Assembly: GCF_945952365.1 (NCBI RefSeq)
Contig: NZ_CAMFHX010000005.1
Coordinates: 70,832 to 115,587 of the forward strand
Direction: 5' to 3'
From: an uncultured Cetobacterium sp.
GTDB lineage: Bacteria > Fusobacteriota > Fusobacteriia > Fusobacteriales > Fusobacteriaceae
Length of the DNA stretch: 44,756 nt
The translations under genes and the position numbers were made by a program. Numbering within the stretch: the first letter of the stretch is position 1; every line of letters starts with the position of its first letter. Of the stretch, positions 9,326 through 16,517 are shown piece after piece. Below the pieces are notes generated by a model, which saw nothing but the letters and a program-made list of their open reading frames with translations, was not told the DNA's origin and made no database searches.

Positions 9326-10162
9326 TTAATTCATCTCTTCTAATCTTCTTATTCTTTCAGCTGTACTTGGATGTGTACTAAATAGATTCGCCATCTTACT
9401 ACCTGCTAACGGAGAAACAATAAACATATTCTCAGTTGCTGGTGCTGCATCCATAGGGATTCTTGTTGCGTATGACTCCAATTTTCTTAAAGCGTTAGCT
9501 AAGTATCTTGGGTGTCCAGCTACTTTTGCACCAAATTTATCAGCTTTATACTCTCTACTTCTTGAAATAGCCATTTGAATCAACATTGCTGCTAATGGAG
9601 CAAATATACTTATAGCTAAAAGTCCAAAAATTCCACCATGATTATCGTCATCATCTCTTCTTCCACCACCAAAAATTGCAGCCCACTTTGCCATATTTGC
9701 CATATATGCAATAGCTCCAGCTAATGTTGCAGCCACACTCTGAATCAAGATATCTCTATTTGAAACATGTCCTAACTCATGGCCTATAACTCCTGCTAAC
9801 TCATTATCATCCATTAACTCTACCAATCCTCTTGTTACAGCTACTGCTGCATGGTGAGGGTTTCTTCCAGTTGCAAATGCATTTGGTTGACTTTCATTTA
9901 TCATATAAACTTTTGGCATAGGTAATCCTGCGCTCTCAGCCAATTTTTTAGTTATCCAATACACCTTATGGTTTTCTGGTAACTCCTGTGCTTTATACAT
10001 AGATAACACAATTTTATCACTAAACCAATATGATACAAAGTTCATCACTCCTGCAAAAACTAAGGCTATTGTCATTCCATTTCTTCCACCTATAGCTCCA
10101 CCTATAAATAGCAATAGGAAAGTCATTACTAGCATTAATATAAATGTTTTAAATCCTTGCAT
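9326..10162 (-). CDS. htpX: Membrane zinc metalloprotease HtpX
   Basis: A 278-residue M48B protease for quality control of inner-membrane proteins. Two N-terminal membrane segments (about 5-25 and 30-48), the zinc site HELGHVSNRD near residue 127, two further hydrophobic segments around 145-165 and 180-200, and the third ligand in REYKADKFGA. All catalytic residues are present and the length is normal (about 280-295). The ATG follows GGAGG. It has its own promoter and terminator, so it is a single-gene unit. Confidence 0.96.
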   Translation of the reverse strand: MQGFKTFILMLVMTFLLLFIGGAIGGRNGMTIALVFAGVMNFVSYWFSDKIVLSMYKAQELPENHKVYWITKKLAESAGLPMPKVYMINESQPNAFATGRNPHHAAVAVTRGLVELMDDNELAGVIGHELGHVSNRDILIQSVAATLAGAIAYMANMAKWAAIFGGGRRDDDDNHGGIFGLLAISIFAPLAAMLIQMAISRSREYKADKFGAKVAGHPRYLANALRKLESYATRIPMDAAPATENMFIVSPLAGSKMANLFSTHPSTAERIRRLEEMN

Positions 10163-10195
10163 TTTAAACCTCCAGATTCTTTTTGACTTTTCTAT

Positions 10196-10224
10196 AAAAT
10201 ACCATACTTTTTATATTTTGTAAA
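10196..10224 (-). promoter_or_regulatory. htpX promoter
   Basis: Minus strand TTTACA (10224-10219), 17-bp spacer, TATTTT (10201-10196). Confidence 0.6.
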
Positions 10225-10248
10225 TAATAATGGAGCTATATATTTCCT

Positions 10249-11841
10249 CTATTTTAGAGACTCCGCAGCTTCCTCTCCTGCTAAACGTCCAAACACTACT
10301 GCTCCACTATATGCTGCACTCGTACTAGTTACTTCTCCAGCTGCATATAATCCTTTTACTACTGCTCCATCGTTATCTAAAACTCTTGTCTTTTCATCAG
10401 CAACAACTCCACCCTTTGTCATATGAACAGCTGATTGGACCTTAGCACCATAGTATGGTCCCTCTTTTTTTAAATTTTCTGTTGAGGCTTTTAATGATTC
10501 AAGTGGAATATTTAATTTTTTTGATAACTCATCTATTGTATCCGCCTTTGTATGTAATTCTAAATCTGTATGTTTTTGTAAACGATAGAATGACTCATAA
10601 AGATTTTGATCATATATATAATAAGCATAACTTCCTGTTTGAGCCTCTATAGACTTAGCTCTTTCCATACTTGTCGGTTTATCTTTTAAGAAGGTCTTTC
10701 CCTCTTGATTAACTAATACATAATCATTTCCTCCACCTGTTAAATCTCTACTAGGAACAAGAATAAATGAAAAAATACTTAATACATCTAGGTTCTCCAT
10801 CTTTAAATTATTTTTTTCAAACACAGGTATAAAATCTCCTGTTGCCGACATCTGATTTGATGTTGCTAACGTTTCAGAGCCAGAAGCATATTTTGCCAAT
10901 AAATCTTTATTATGAGAAAATCCTCCTGTTGCTAATACAACAGCTTTTGCATTTATATCATAAAAGTTATTTTTGTTTTGTACTTTTATTCCTACTACTT
11001 CTCCATTTTTTATAACTAAATCCAATCCCTTTGTTCCTGTTCTAACATCTATTCCAAGCTCTTTAACTTTTTTTTCAAGTCCATCTTGAATCTCTTCTCC
11101 TGCATAAGCATTTTTCTCTGCCATATGATTTCTTAATCCATAGTTATGATTTAACTCTATCCCCATTCCTCTTAGCCATTTATCTAATACAAAAGCCCCT
11201 TCAGCCTGAGCTTTTGTTCTTTCAATAGTATCCATTTTATTAGCTTTATCTTTTATAAAACTTTCCACAGTATCAAAAGTTCCGTTTGCCTTTTGTGCTT
11301 CAGAATTTATCATATCAAAAAAATTCATATCAAACTTTCCGTTTCCACTTAATATATCTAATTTTTCAATCAAAATTATATTGTTCGCTCCCGCTTCTTT
11401 TGCTGAAATTGCTGCTGCTAATCCAGCAGGTCCCCCTCCAACTATAACTATATCTGTATTTACAGCCTCTAAATATGCTATTGGTTGCTCAGGTAAATTT
11501 GTTTTCATAGTTATTGTTCCATAATCTTTTCCTGCAGATTTTAAAGCTTGAGCAACCGCTCTTTTTACTCCTAATGATGTATATGATGCCCCACTAACAC
11601 TATCCACTATTGGAGTTTGTTCTTTTAAAATTCTTTCTTTTAAAATAGGAAAAGCTCTTTTTACAACTGGTGAAGTTTCCTTATGTGAAAGCAATTCTAA
11701 ATCTAAAATCTTCTCCCCTTTAGTTTTTACATTTACTTTTAGCTCTCCACCATACCCATTTCCTTTTCCAATAAACTCTTTTTCACTTTGAGCCATTAAG
11801 AGTGTACTCACTGCCATCAAAAATAAAACCTTCTTTTTCAT
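10249..11841 (-). CDS. Exported FMN-binding/FAD flavoprotein reductase (fumarate reductase-like)
   Basis: A 530-residue protein with a signal peptide (MKKKVLFLMAVSTLLMAQS), an FMN_bind domain (about 25-110) and a FAD-binding fumarate reductase/succinate dehydrogenase flavoprotein domain (dinucleotide motif GGGPAGLAAA near 132-141; GGFSHN and the closing AGEVTSTSAAYSGAV). The segment DSVSGASYTS near residues 78-88 matches the site where ApbE attaches FMN through a threonine. Relatives reduce fumarate, urocanate or other unsaturated acids using electrons from outside the cytoplasm. No heme-binding CxxCH motif is present, so electrons must come from another carrier. The substrate is undetermined. 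Divergently transcribed from aroB-ppx. Confidence 0.88.
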   Translation of the reverse strand: MKKKVLFLMAVSTLLMAQSEKEFIGKGNGYGGELKVNVKTKGEKILDLELLSHKETSPVVKRAFPILKERILKEQTPIVDSVSGASYTSLGVKRAVAQALKSAGKDYGTITMKTNLPEQPIAYLEAVNTDIVIVGGGPAGLAAAISAKEAGANNIILIEKLDILSGNGKFDMNFFDMINSEAQKANGTFDTVESFIKDKANKMDTIERTKAQAEGAFVLDKWLRGMGIELNHNYGLRNHMAEKNAYAGEEIQDGLEKKVKELGIDVRTGTKGLDLVIKNGEVVGIKVQNKNNFYDINAKAVVLATGGFSHNKDLLAKYASGSETLATSNQMSATGDFIPVFEKNNLKMENLDVLSIFSFILVPSRDLTGGGNDYVLVNQEGKTFLKDKPTSMERAKSIEAQTGSYAYYIYDQNLYESFYRLQKHTDLELHTKADTIDELSKKLNIPLESLKASTENLKKEGPYYGAKVQSAVHMTKGGVVADEKTRVLDNDGAVVKGLYAAGEVTSTSAAYSGAVVFGRLAGEEAAESLK

Positions 11842-11873
11842 CCAATCCCCTCCACATTCTTTTCTATGTTCAA

Positions 11874-11902
11874 ATTATATTGTTATTTGTTTATTATGTA
11901 AA
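11874..11902 (-). promoter_or_regulatory. Promoter of the flavoprotein reductase gene
   Basis: Minus strand TTTACA (11902-11897), 17-bp spacer, TATAAT (11879-11874). Confidence 0.8.
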
Positions 11903-11918
11903 CATTTTTTTGCTGAAT

Positions 11919-11947
11919 TTGCTTTTTTCTGATAAAAATATTATACT
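11919..11947 (+). promoter_or_regulatory. Promoter of the aroB-ppx fusion gene
   Basis: TTGCTT (11919-11924), 17-bp spacer, TATACT (11942-11947). A second TATAAT begins at 11950. It is divergent to the flavoprotein promoter. Confidence 0.6.
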
Positions 11948-11983
11948 CTATAATGTAACAACAAAAAATAAAAGGAGAGTTCT

Positions 11984-13963
11984 ATGAAAAATTTAGTTAT
12001 GAAAACCTCTATAAATTCATACGACATTCTTATTGGACAAAATACAATAAATAGACTTAATGAGTTTACTGAAAATTACGACAAAATACTACTTTTAACA
12101 AATAAAACTATTGGCGATTTACATGCTCATAAAGTTTTATCAAATTTACCAAAAAAGAAAACCTATACATATAAAATTGAAGATGGTGAAGTTCATAAAA
12201 ATATGGATACCACAATGGAGATATATTCATTTTTAATAGAAAATAATTTTTCTAGAAATTCATTAATTATCTGTCTTGGTGGTGGAGTGGTTTGTGACTT
12301 AGGTGGCTTTATCGCCTCTACTTTTATGAGAGGATTGGATTTTTTACAAGTTCCAACATCTTTACTAGCTCAAGTTGACGCAAGTATTGGTGGAAAGGTG
12401 GCTATAAATCACACTCTTGGAAAAAATTTAATCGGTGCTTTCAAACAACCAATAGCTGTTATTATTGATATCGATTTTTTAAAAACACTTCCACAATGTC
12501 AGTTTAAATCTGGAATGGGAGAAGTTATAAAACACAGTATAATATCTACTGATAAATCTTATCAGAAATTCCTTATAGATTCATACCGAGAGATTTTAAA
12601 ACTAAAACCTGAAGTTTTAATTGAGATGATTTACGAATCTTGTAAAATAAAAAAAGATTTCGTTGAAAGAGATGAGTTTGAAAAAGCTGATAGAGCATTT
12701 CTAAATCTTGGCCACACTTACGGTCACGCTTTAGAAACACTTTTTGACTATGAATACATGTCTCACGGTGAAGGAGTTGCCAAAGGAATTATATTTGAAC
12801 TTCAAATTTCAAAACTTTTAGGTTTTGTAGATGATAACTATATAAACTCTATTGTTGAACTTTTCAAACTTTATAGAATAGATTCAACTCCTATTAATAT
12901 AGATGAGGAAACTTTGATAAACGTGATGAAAAAAGATAAAAAAAATAGTCATAGTAAAATTAAGTTTATCATAGATAAAAATAGTGTATTTGAAAATCTA
13001 CCTATTGAAAAAGAGACTATTTTAGAAGCGAATAGATATTTTAAAAACAGATTTTTAAAAGGTGTCATCGATATTGGAACTAACTCATGTAGAATTTTCA
13101 TTGCTGAAGTTGAAAAAACTAATAATAAAATTGAGATAATAACTTCAATTTTTAAAGATTTAGAAGTTTCTAGACTTGGAAAAAACTTAAATCAAACTGG
13201 TTTACTTTCTAAAGAATCTATTGAAAAAACATATGAGATTATTAAAAGGTTTAAAGAAAAGTCTGATTCTATGGGTGTTACAGAACTTATCGCTTTTGCT
13301 ACTGCTGCAACTAGAGAAGCAAGTAATGGAATTATGTTTGTTCAAGGGATTAAAAACGAATTTGATATAAATACTCTTGTTATTCCTGGTGAAATCGAAG
13401 CAAAATTAAGCTTCAACGGAAACAGTAATATCTATAGAGAGAAAATTGCTACTATTGACGTTGGTGGAGGAAGTAGTGAAATAACTATTGGAAACTACAA
13501 TGGGATTGATTATATTAAAAGCTTCCCGATAGGAGTTGTAAAATTAACTGAGATGTTCTTTGCTGATGAAAATTACAATGAAGAAACTCTGCTTTCAGCT
13601 CGTAACTATCTTAAAGGATTCTTTAATGAGCTAACTAAATTTAGTCAAAACTCATTTAAAATAATTGGAGTAGCTGGAACAGTAACTACAAATGTAAGCA
13701 TTGTTAAAAGGCTTCCTAAATTTATAGAAAGTGAAGTTAATGGACATGTTTTAACTAAACTAGACTTAGAGGAAAATCTTTTCCTATTTTTAAGTAAAAA
13801 TTTAGACGACCGTAAAAAAATAGTTGGATTAGAACCTAATAGAGCTGATGTAATTATAGCTGGAAATCTTATTTTACTTACACTTTTAGAGATTTTAAAT
13901 AAAACTACTATCACAGTATCTACCGTTGATAATTTAGAGGGCGGTATGGTATTAAACATATAA
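11984..13963 (+). CDS. aroB: Fusion: 3-dehydroquinate synthase (AroB) + exopolyphosphatase/GppA phosphatase
   Basis: A single 659-codon frame. Residues about 1-350 are AroB, the second shikimate-pathway enzyme: GGGVVCDLGG near 97, QVDASIGGKVAIN, the zinc ligand region NLGHTYGHALE and SHGEGVAKG. Residues about 355-659 are a Ppx/GppA phosphatase of the actin-like ATPase fold: VIDIGTNSCRIF, FATAATREASNG, GEIEAKLSF and TIDVGGGSSEI. Both halves look full length and keep their motifs, so both should be active. I see no stop, Shine-Dalgarno site or internal start at the junction. The partnership of aromatic synthesis with polyphosphate or (p)ppGpp turnover is unusual. Confidence 0.93.
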   Translation: MKNLVMKTSINSYDILIGQNTINRLNEFTENYDKILLLTNKTIGDLHAHKVLSNLPKKKTYTYKIEDGEVHKNMDTTMEIYSFLIENNFSRNSLIICLGGGVVCDLGGFIASTFMRGLDFLQVPTSLLAQVDASIGGKVAINHTLGKNLIGAFKQPIAVIIDIDFLKTLPQCQFKSGMGEVIKHSIISTDKSYQKFLIDSYREILKLKPEVLIEMIYESCKIKKDFVERDEFEKADRAFLNLGHTYGHALETLFDYEYMSHGEGVAKGIIFELQISKLLGFVDDNYINSIVELFKLYRIDSTPINIDEETLINVMKKDKKNSHSKIKFIIDKNSVFENLPIEKETILEANRYFKNRFLKGVIDIGTNSCRIFIAEVEKTNNKIEIITSIFKDLEVSRLGKNLNQTGLLSKESIEKTYEIIKRFKEKSDSMGVTELIAFATAATREASNGIMFVQGIKNEFDINTLVIPGEIEAKLSFNGNSNIYREKIATIDVGGGSSEITIGNYNGIDYIKSFPIGVVKLTEMFFADENYNEETLLSARNYLKGFFNELTKFSQNSFKIIGVAGTVTTNVSIVKRLPKFIESEVNGHVLTKLDLEENLFLFLSKNLDDRKKIVGLEPNRADVIIAGNLILLTLLEILNKTTITVSTVDNLEGGMVLNI

Positions 13964-13966
13964 ATA

Positions 13967-13975
13967 TGGTATAAT
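13967..13975 (+). promoter_or_regulatory. Extended -10 promoter, originally for selD
   Basis: TGG followed by TATAAT (13970-13975), just after the aroB-ppx stop. A GAGGAGG ribosome-binding site follows at 14001-14007, but the IS element now lies between this site and selD. No good -35 box. Confidence 0.5.
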
Positions 13976-14017
13976 TTAAAAATTCATTTCAGAATTGATA
14001 GAGGAGGCAAATAACTG

Positions 14018-14045
14018 TTGAAATAAATCTATAGATTTGTATAAA
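14018..14045 (+). promoter_or_regulatory. Promoter in the left end of the IS element
   Basis: TTGAAA (14018-14023), 16-bp spacer, TATAAA (14040-14045); a further TATAAT lies at 14053-14058. It would drive tnpA-tnpB and possibly read into selD. Confidence 0.5.
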
Positions 14046-14075
14046 AATATAGTATAATTTTGTAGAGGTGATTAA

Positions 14076-14222
14076 ATGGAATTTATTTTAATAGGAGAAT
14101 TTGCTAAAAAAATTGGTGTAACTATTCAAACTTTAAGAAATTGGGATAAAACAGGTAAACTAAAACCTAGCCATATTTCTAAAAGTGGATTGATTAAAGA
14201 TGATCTTAGCCAAGAAGATTAG
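14076..14222 (+). pseudogene. IS607 TnpA remnant: MerR-like HTH without the recombinase domain
   Basis: A 48-residue frame with a GAGGTGA ribosome-binding site. The N-terminal 38 residues (IGEFAKKIGVTIQTLRNWD then KTGKLKP) are the MerR-type DNA-binding domain that begins IS607 transposases. It then jumps to a short tail (LIKDDLSQED) ending just past the tnpB start. The tail overlapping tnpB by 23 nt looks like the natural end of TnpA, so the simplest explanation is an in-frame internal deletion of the whole serine resolvase domain. The remaining peptide could still bind the element's ends or its promoter. Confidence 0.8.
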
Positions 14223-15315
14223 ATTAAAACCTAATAAAAATCAGGAGATTCTTCTTTGGCAATCTGTAGGAACGGCAAGATTCATATATAACTGGACTTT
14301 AGCAAGACAGAAAGAAAATTATGAGAGTGGTGGAAAGTTTTTAAGCGATAATGAGTTAAGAAAAGAGATAACAGTATTAAAAAAAACAGAGCTAAGTTGG
14401 TTAAATAATGTTTCAAACAATGTAGCTAAACAGGCAGTAAAAGACGCTTGTAACAGTTATAAAAGTTTTTTTAAAAAGCAAACTGGATTTCCTAAATTTA
14501 AAAGTAAAAAAAAATCTAAACCTAGTTTCTATAATGATACTGATAAACTTAAAGTAAAAGAAAAGCTAGTTTTAATAGAAAAAGTTGGTTGGATTAAAAC
14601 CGCTGAACAAGTTCCAATAGATGTTAAATACACAAATCCTAGAATTAGTTTTGATGGAAAATATTGGTATATCTCTGTAGGAATAGAAAGAGAAAATAAC
14701 ATTTTAGAATTAAGTGATATTTCACTAGGGATAGATTTAGGTGTTAAGGATTTAGCAACTTGTTCTACCGGTAAAGTATATAAAAATATAAATAAGAAAA
14801 AAACTATTAAAAAATTGAAAAAGAAGTTAAAAAGACTTCAAAAACAGGTTTCACGAAAATATGAAAAATCTAGGGAGGTGACAAACCGTTATCATAAGAG
14901 CCAAAATATCGTGAAACTAGAGAAAAAAATAAGGCTCGTTCATAGAAGAATTTCTAATATTAGAAACAATAATCTTCATCAAATTACTAATGAGATAGTG
15001 AAAACCAAGCCATCTCGAATTGTAATGGAAGATTTAAATGTGAAAGGTATGATGAAAAATAAGCATCTCTCAAAGGCAATAGCTGAACAAAATTTCTATA
15101 AGTTTATAACTTATATGAAATATAAGGCTGAATTTAATGGAATAGAGTTTATACAAGTACCTAGATTTTATCCGAGTAGTAAAACTTGTTCAAAGTGTGG
15201 AACTATTAAGAAAGATTTAAAACTTTCTGACAGAGTTTTCAAATGCGAATGTGGTCATATTATGGATAGAGATTTAAATGCAAGTATAAATTTAAGCAAT
15301 TATAGAGTTTCCTAA
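14200..15315 (+). CDS. tnpB: TnpB RNA-guided nuclease of an IS607-type element
   Basis: A 371-residue TnpB, the ancestor-type of Cas12: an RNA-guided DNA nuclease that favours retention of its element. It has the N-terminal helix-turn-helix OrfB region (MILAKKIRLKPNKNQE), the RuvC-like site with Asp in GIDLGVKD (near 178), Glu in VMEDLNVKG (near 275) and Asp in MDRDLNAS (near 357), and a zinc ribbon of CSKC and CEC pairs between about 329 and 352. All catalytic and zinc residues are present, so it is probably active. The start overlaps the tnpA remnant in another frame, suggesting translational coupling. It lies directly upstream of selD. Confidence 0.93.
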   Translation: MILAKKIRLKPNKNQEILLWQSVGTARFIYNWTLARQKENYESGGKFLSDNELRKEITVLKKTELSWLNNVSNNVAKQAVKDACNSYKSFFKKQTGFPKFKSKKKSKPSFYNDTDKLKVKEKLVLIEKVGWIKTAEQVPIDVKYTNPRISFDGKYWYISVGIERENNILELSDISLGIDLGVKDLATCSTGKVYKNINKKKTIKKLKKKLKRLQKQVSRKYEKSREVTNRYHKSQNIVKLEKKIRLVHRRISNIRNNNLHQITNEIVKTKPSRIVMEDLNVKGMMKNKHLSKAIAEQNFYKFITYMKYKAEFNGIEFIQVPRFYPSSKTCSKCGTIKKDLKLSDRVFKCECGHIMDRDLNASINLSNYRVS

Positions 15316-15475
15316 AGAAGAAAACTATAATATGTACCGTTCGTTATGCGGGAATTTAAGCCTTCTGAGAGTTATATACACTAAAGTAGATAAAGTGATT
15401 TATTGAAATAGAATTCTATGAACAAGGAATTGAACCTATAAAACTTTATAGAGTTTTATAGGTTTATGATAACGG
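15316..15475 (+). ncRNA. Right end of the IS element, likely omega-RNA scaffold
   Basis: About 160 non-coding nt between the tnpB stop and the right boundary, where IS605/IS607 elements encode the guide RNA of TnpB. It includes GTTCGTTATGCGGGAATTTAAG-like sequence near 15338-15360, resembling TnpB right ends, and a strong terminal hairpin. By the known rule the guide would be the flank just after 15475, that is ATAACTTATGAAAC..., the start of selD. Exact ends of the RNA are not visible. Confidence 0.5.
15433..15464 (+). repeat. Perfect 13-bp hairpin at the IS right end
   Basis: AACCTATAAAACT (15433-15445), 6-nt loop, AGTTTTATAGGTT (15452-15464). There is no T-run, so it is unlikely to be a terminator; it probably is part of the guide RNA or recombination end. 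Confidence 0.75.
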
Positions 15476-15482
15476 ATAACTT

Positions 15483-16508
15483 ATGAAACTTTTATTAGAT
15501 AGATGTTCAATCGGTGGTTGAGCAAGCAAAATAGGACCGGAGGTTCTTTCGAATTTATTAAAAAATCTTCCGAGTGTGGAAGATAAAAATCTTATCGTAG
15601 GATTTGAAAAATCAGATGACGCTGCTATATACAAACTAACAGATGATATAGCTTTAATACAGACTTTAGATTTCTTCACTCCTATGATTGATGACCCGTA
15701 TATATTCGGGCAAATCGCTGCTGCAAACTCTTTAAGTGATGTTTATGCTATGGGTGGTGAACCTAGAACAGCAATGAACATCGTTTGTTTCCCTGAAAAG
15801 GAGAATATTGAAATCTTAGGTGAGATTTTAAGAGGTGGAGCAGAGAAAATAGCTGAATCAGGTGCTGTCCTAAGTGGTGGACACTCTATTCACGACCCTG
15901 AAATAAAGTATGGATTATCCGTAACTGGATTAGTTCATCCAGATAAAGTTTTTAAAAATTATGGTTCTGAAGATGGAGATGTTTTAATTATTACAAAACC
16001 TTTAGGAACTGGTATTATCTCAACAGCAACAAAAGTTGAGACTTTGTCTGAAGAGGTAAAAAATGAGTGGGTTGAGGTTATGACTACCTTAAACAAATAC
16101 TCTGCTGAGATTATTAAAAACTACCCTGTATCAGCATGTACAGATATTACTGGATTTGGATTTTTAGGTCATGCCTATGAAATGGCTGTAGCATCTGAAA
16201 AAACATTTACATTAGAAGCAGAGCTTATTCCATACATAGACATTGCAAGAGATTTTGCTAAAGAGTTTTATATAAACTCTATGGGACAAAAAAATAGAAA
16301 CTACCTAAACGATAAAGTGGATATATCATCTGTTCCATTCTGGCTACAAGAGATTATGTTAGATCCTCAAACTTCTGGTGGATTACTATTCTCTCTACCT
16401 TCAAAATATGCTGCAGAAGTTATGGAAAAACTGAATAACTTAAAAATAAAATCAGCGTTAATTGGAACTGTTGATAAATTTACTGGAAAATATATTGTAG
16501 TTAGATAA
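15483..16508 (+). CDS. selD: Selenide, water dikinase SelD, a selenoprotein with in-frame UGA (Sec13)
   Basis: Makes selenophosphate from selenide and ATP for Sec-tRNA synthesis. Read from ATG 15483, the sequence is MKLLLDRCSIGG-(TGA)-ASKIGPEVL..., 341 residues. The UGA at 15519-15521 sits exactly where SelD has its catalytic Cys or Sec (GG-U-ASK), so it is a selenocysteine codon and not a true stop; automated calling would start at 15576 and lose the active site. The rest has the AIRS/PurM-like fold (DDAAIYKL, PMIDDPYIFGQIAAANSLSDVYAMGG, LSGGHSIHDPE, TDITGFGFLGHAYEMA). selA follows after 9 nt. The upstream ribosome-binding site is separated by the IS element; the present leader offers only GGAT. 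Confidence 0.95.
15519..15547 (+). promoter_or_regulatory. Bacterial SECIS element in selD
   Basis: Right after the UGA (15519-15521), AGGACC (15533-15538) pairs with GGTTCT (15542-15547) around a GGA loop. The loop starts 17 nt past the UGA and begins with G, as known bacterial SECIS elements do for SelB binding. Confidence 0.8.
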
Positions 16509-16517
16509 GGGGAAAAT

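Larger units (their letters stand above)
14006..15475 (+). mobile_element. IS607-type insertion element (tnpA remnant + tnpB), about 1.47 kb
   Basis: Bounded by GG at 14006-14007 and GG at 15474-15475, as expected for IS607 serine-recombinase elements, which recombine at a GG dinucleotide. Joining the flanks at GG restores AGGAGG, 7 nt (ATAACTT), then the selD ATG, an ideal start. A second reading, a 6-bp repeat ATAACT at 14011-14016 and 15476-15481, is possible but not expected for this family. The element carries a MerR-like HTH remnant of tnpA, a full tnpB and a structured right end. It should not move on its own because the serine recombinase domain is missing. Confidence 0.75.

Noticed and set aside
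14011-15481. 6-bp target-site duplication ATAACT at the ends of the IS element
   Set aside because: IS607-type elements do not make such duplications; the GG-GG boundaries explain the junction and rebuild an ideal ribosome-binding site. The repeat is likely chance.
15519-15521. Premature stop codon making selD a pseudogene
   Set aside because: The UGA is at the conserved catalytic Sec/Cys site, the frame continues perfectly on both sides, a SECIS-like hairpin follows, and selA and selB are in the same operon.
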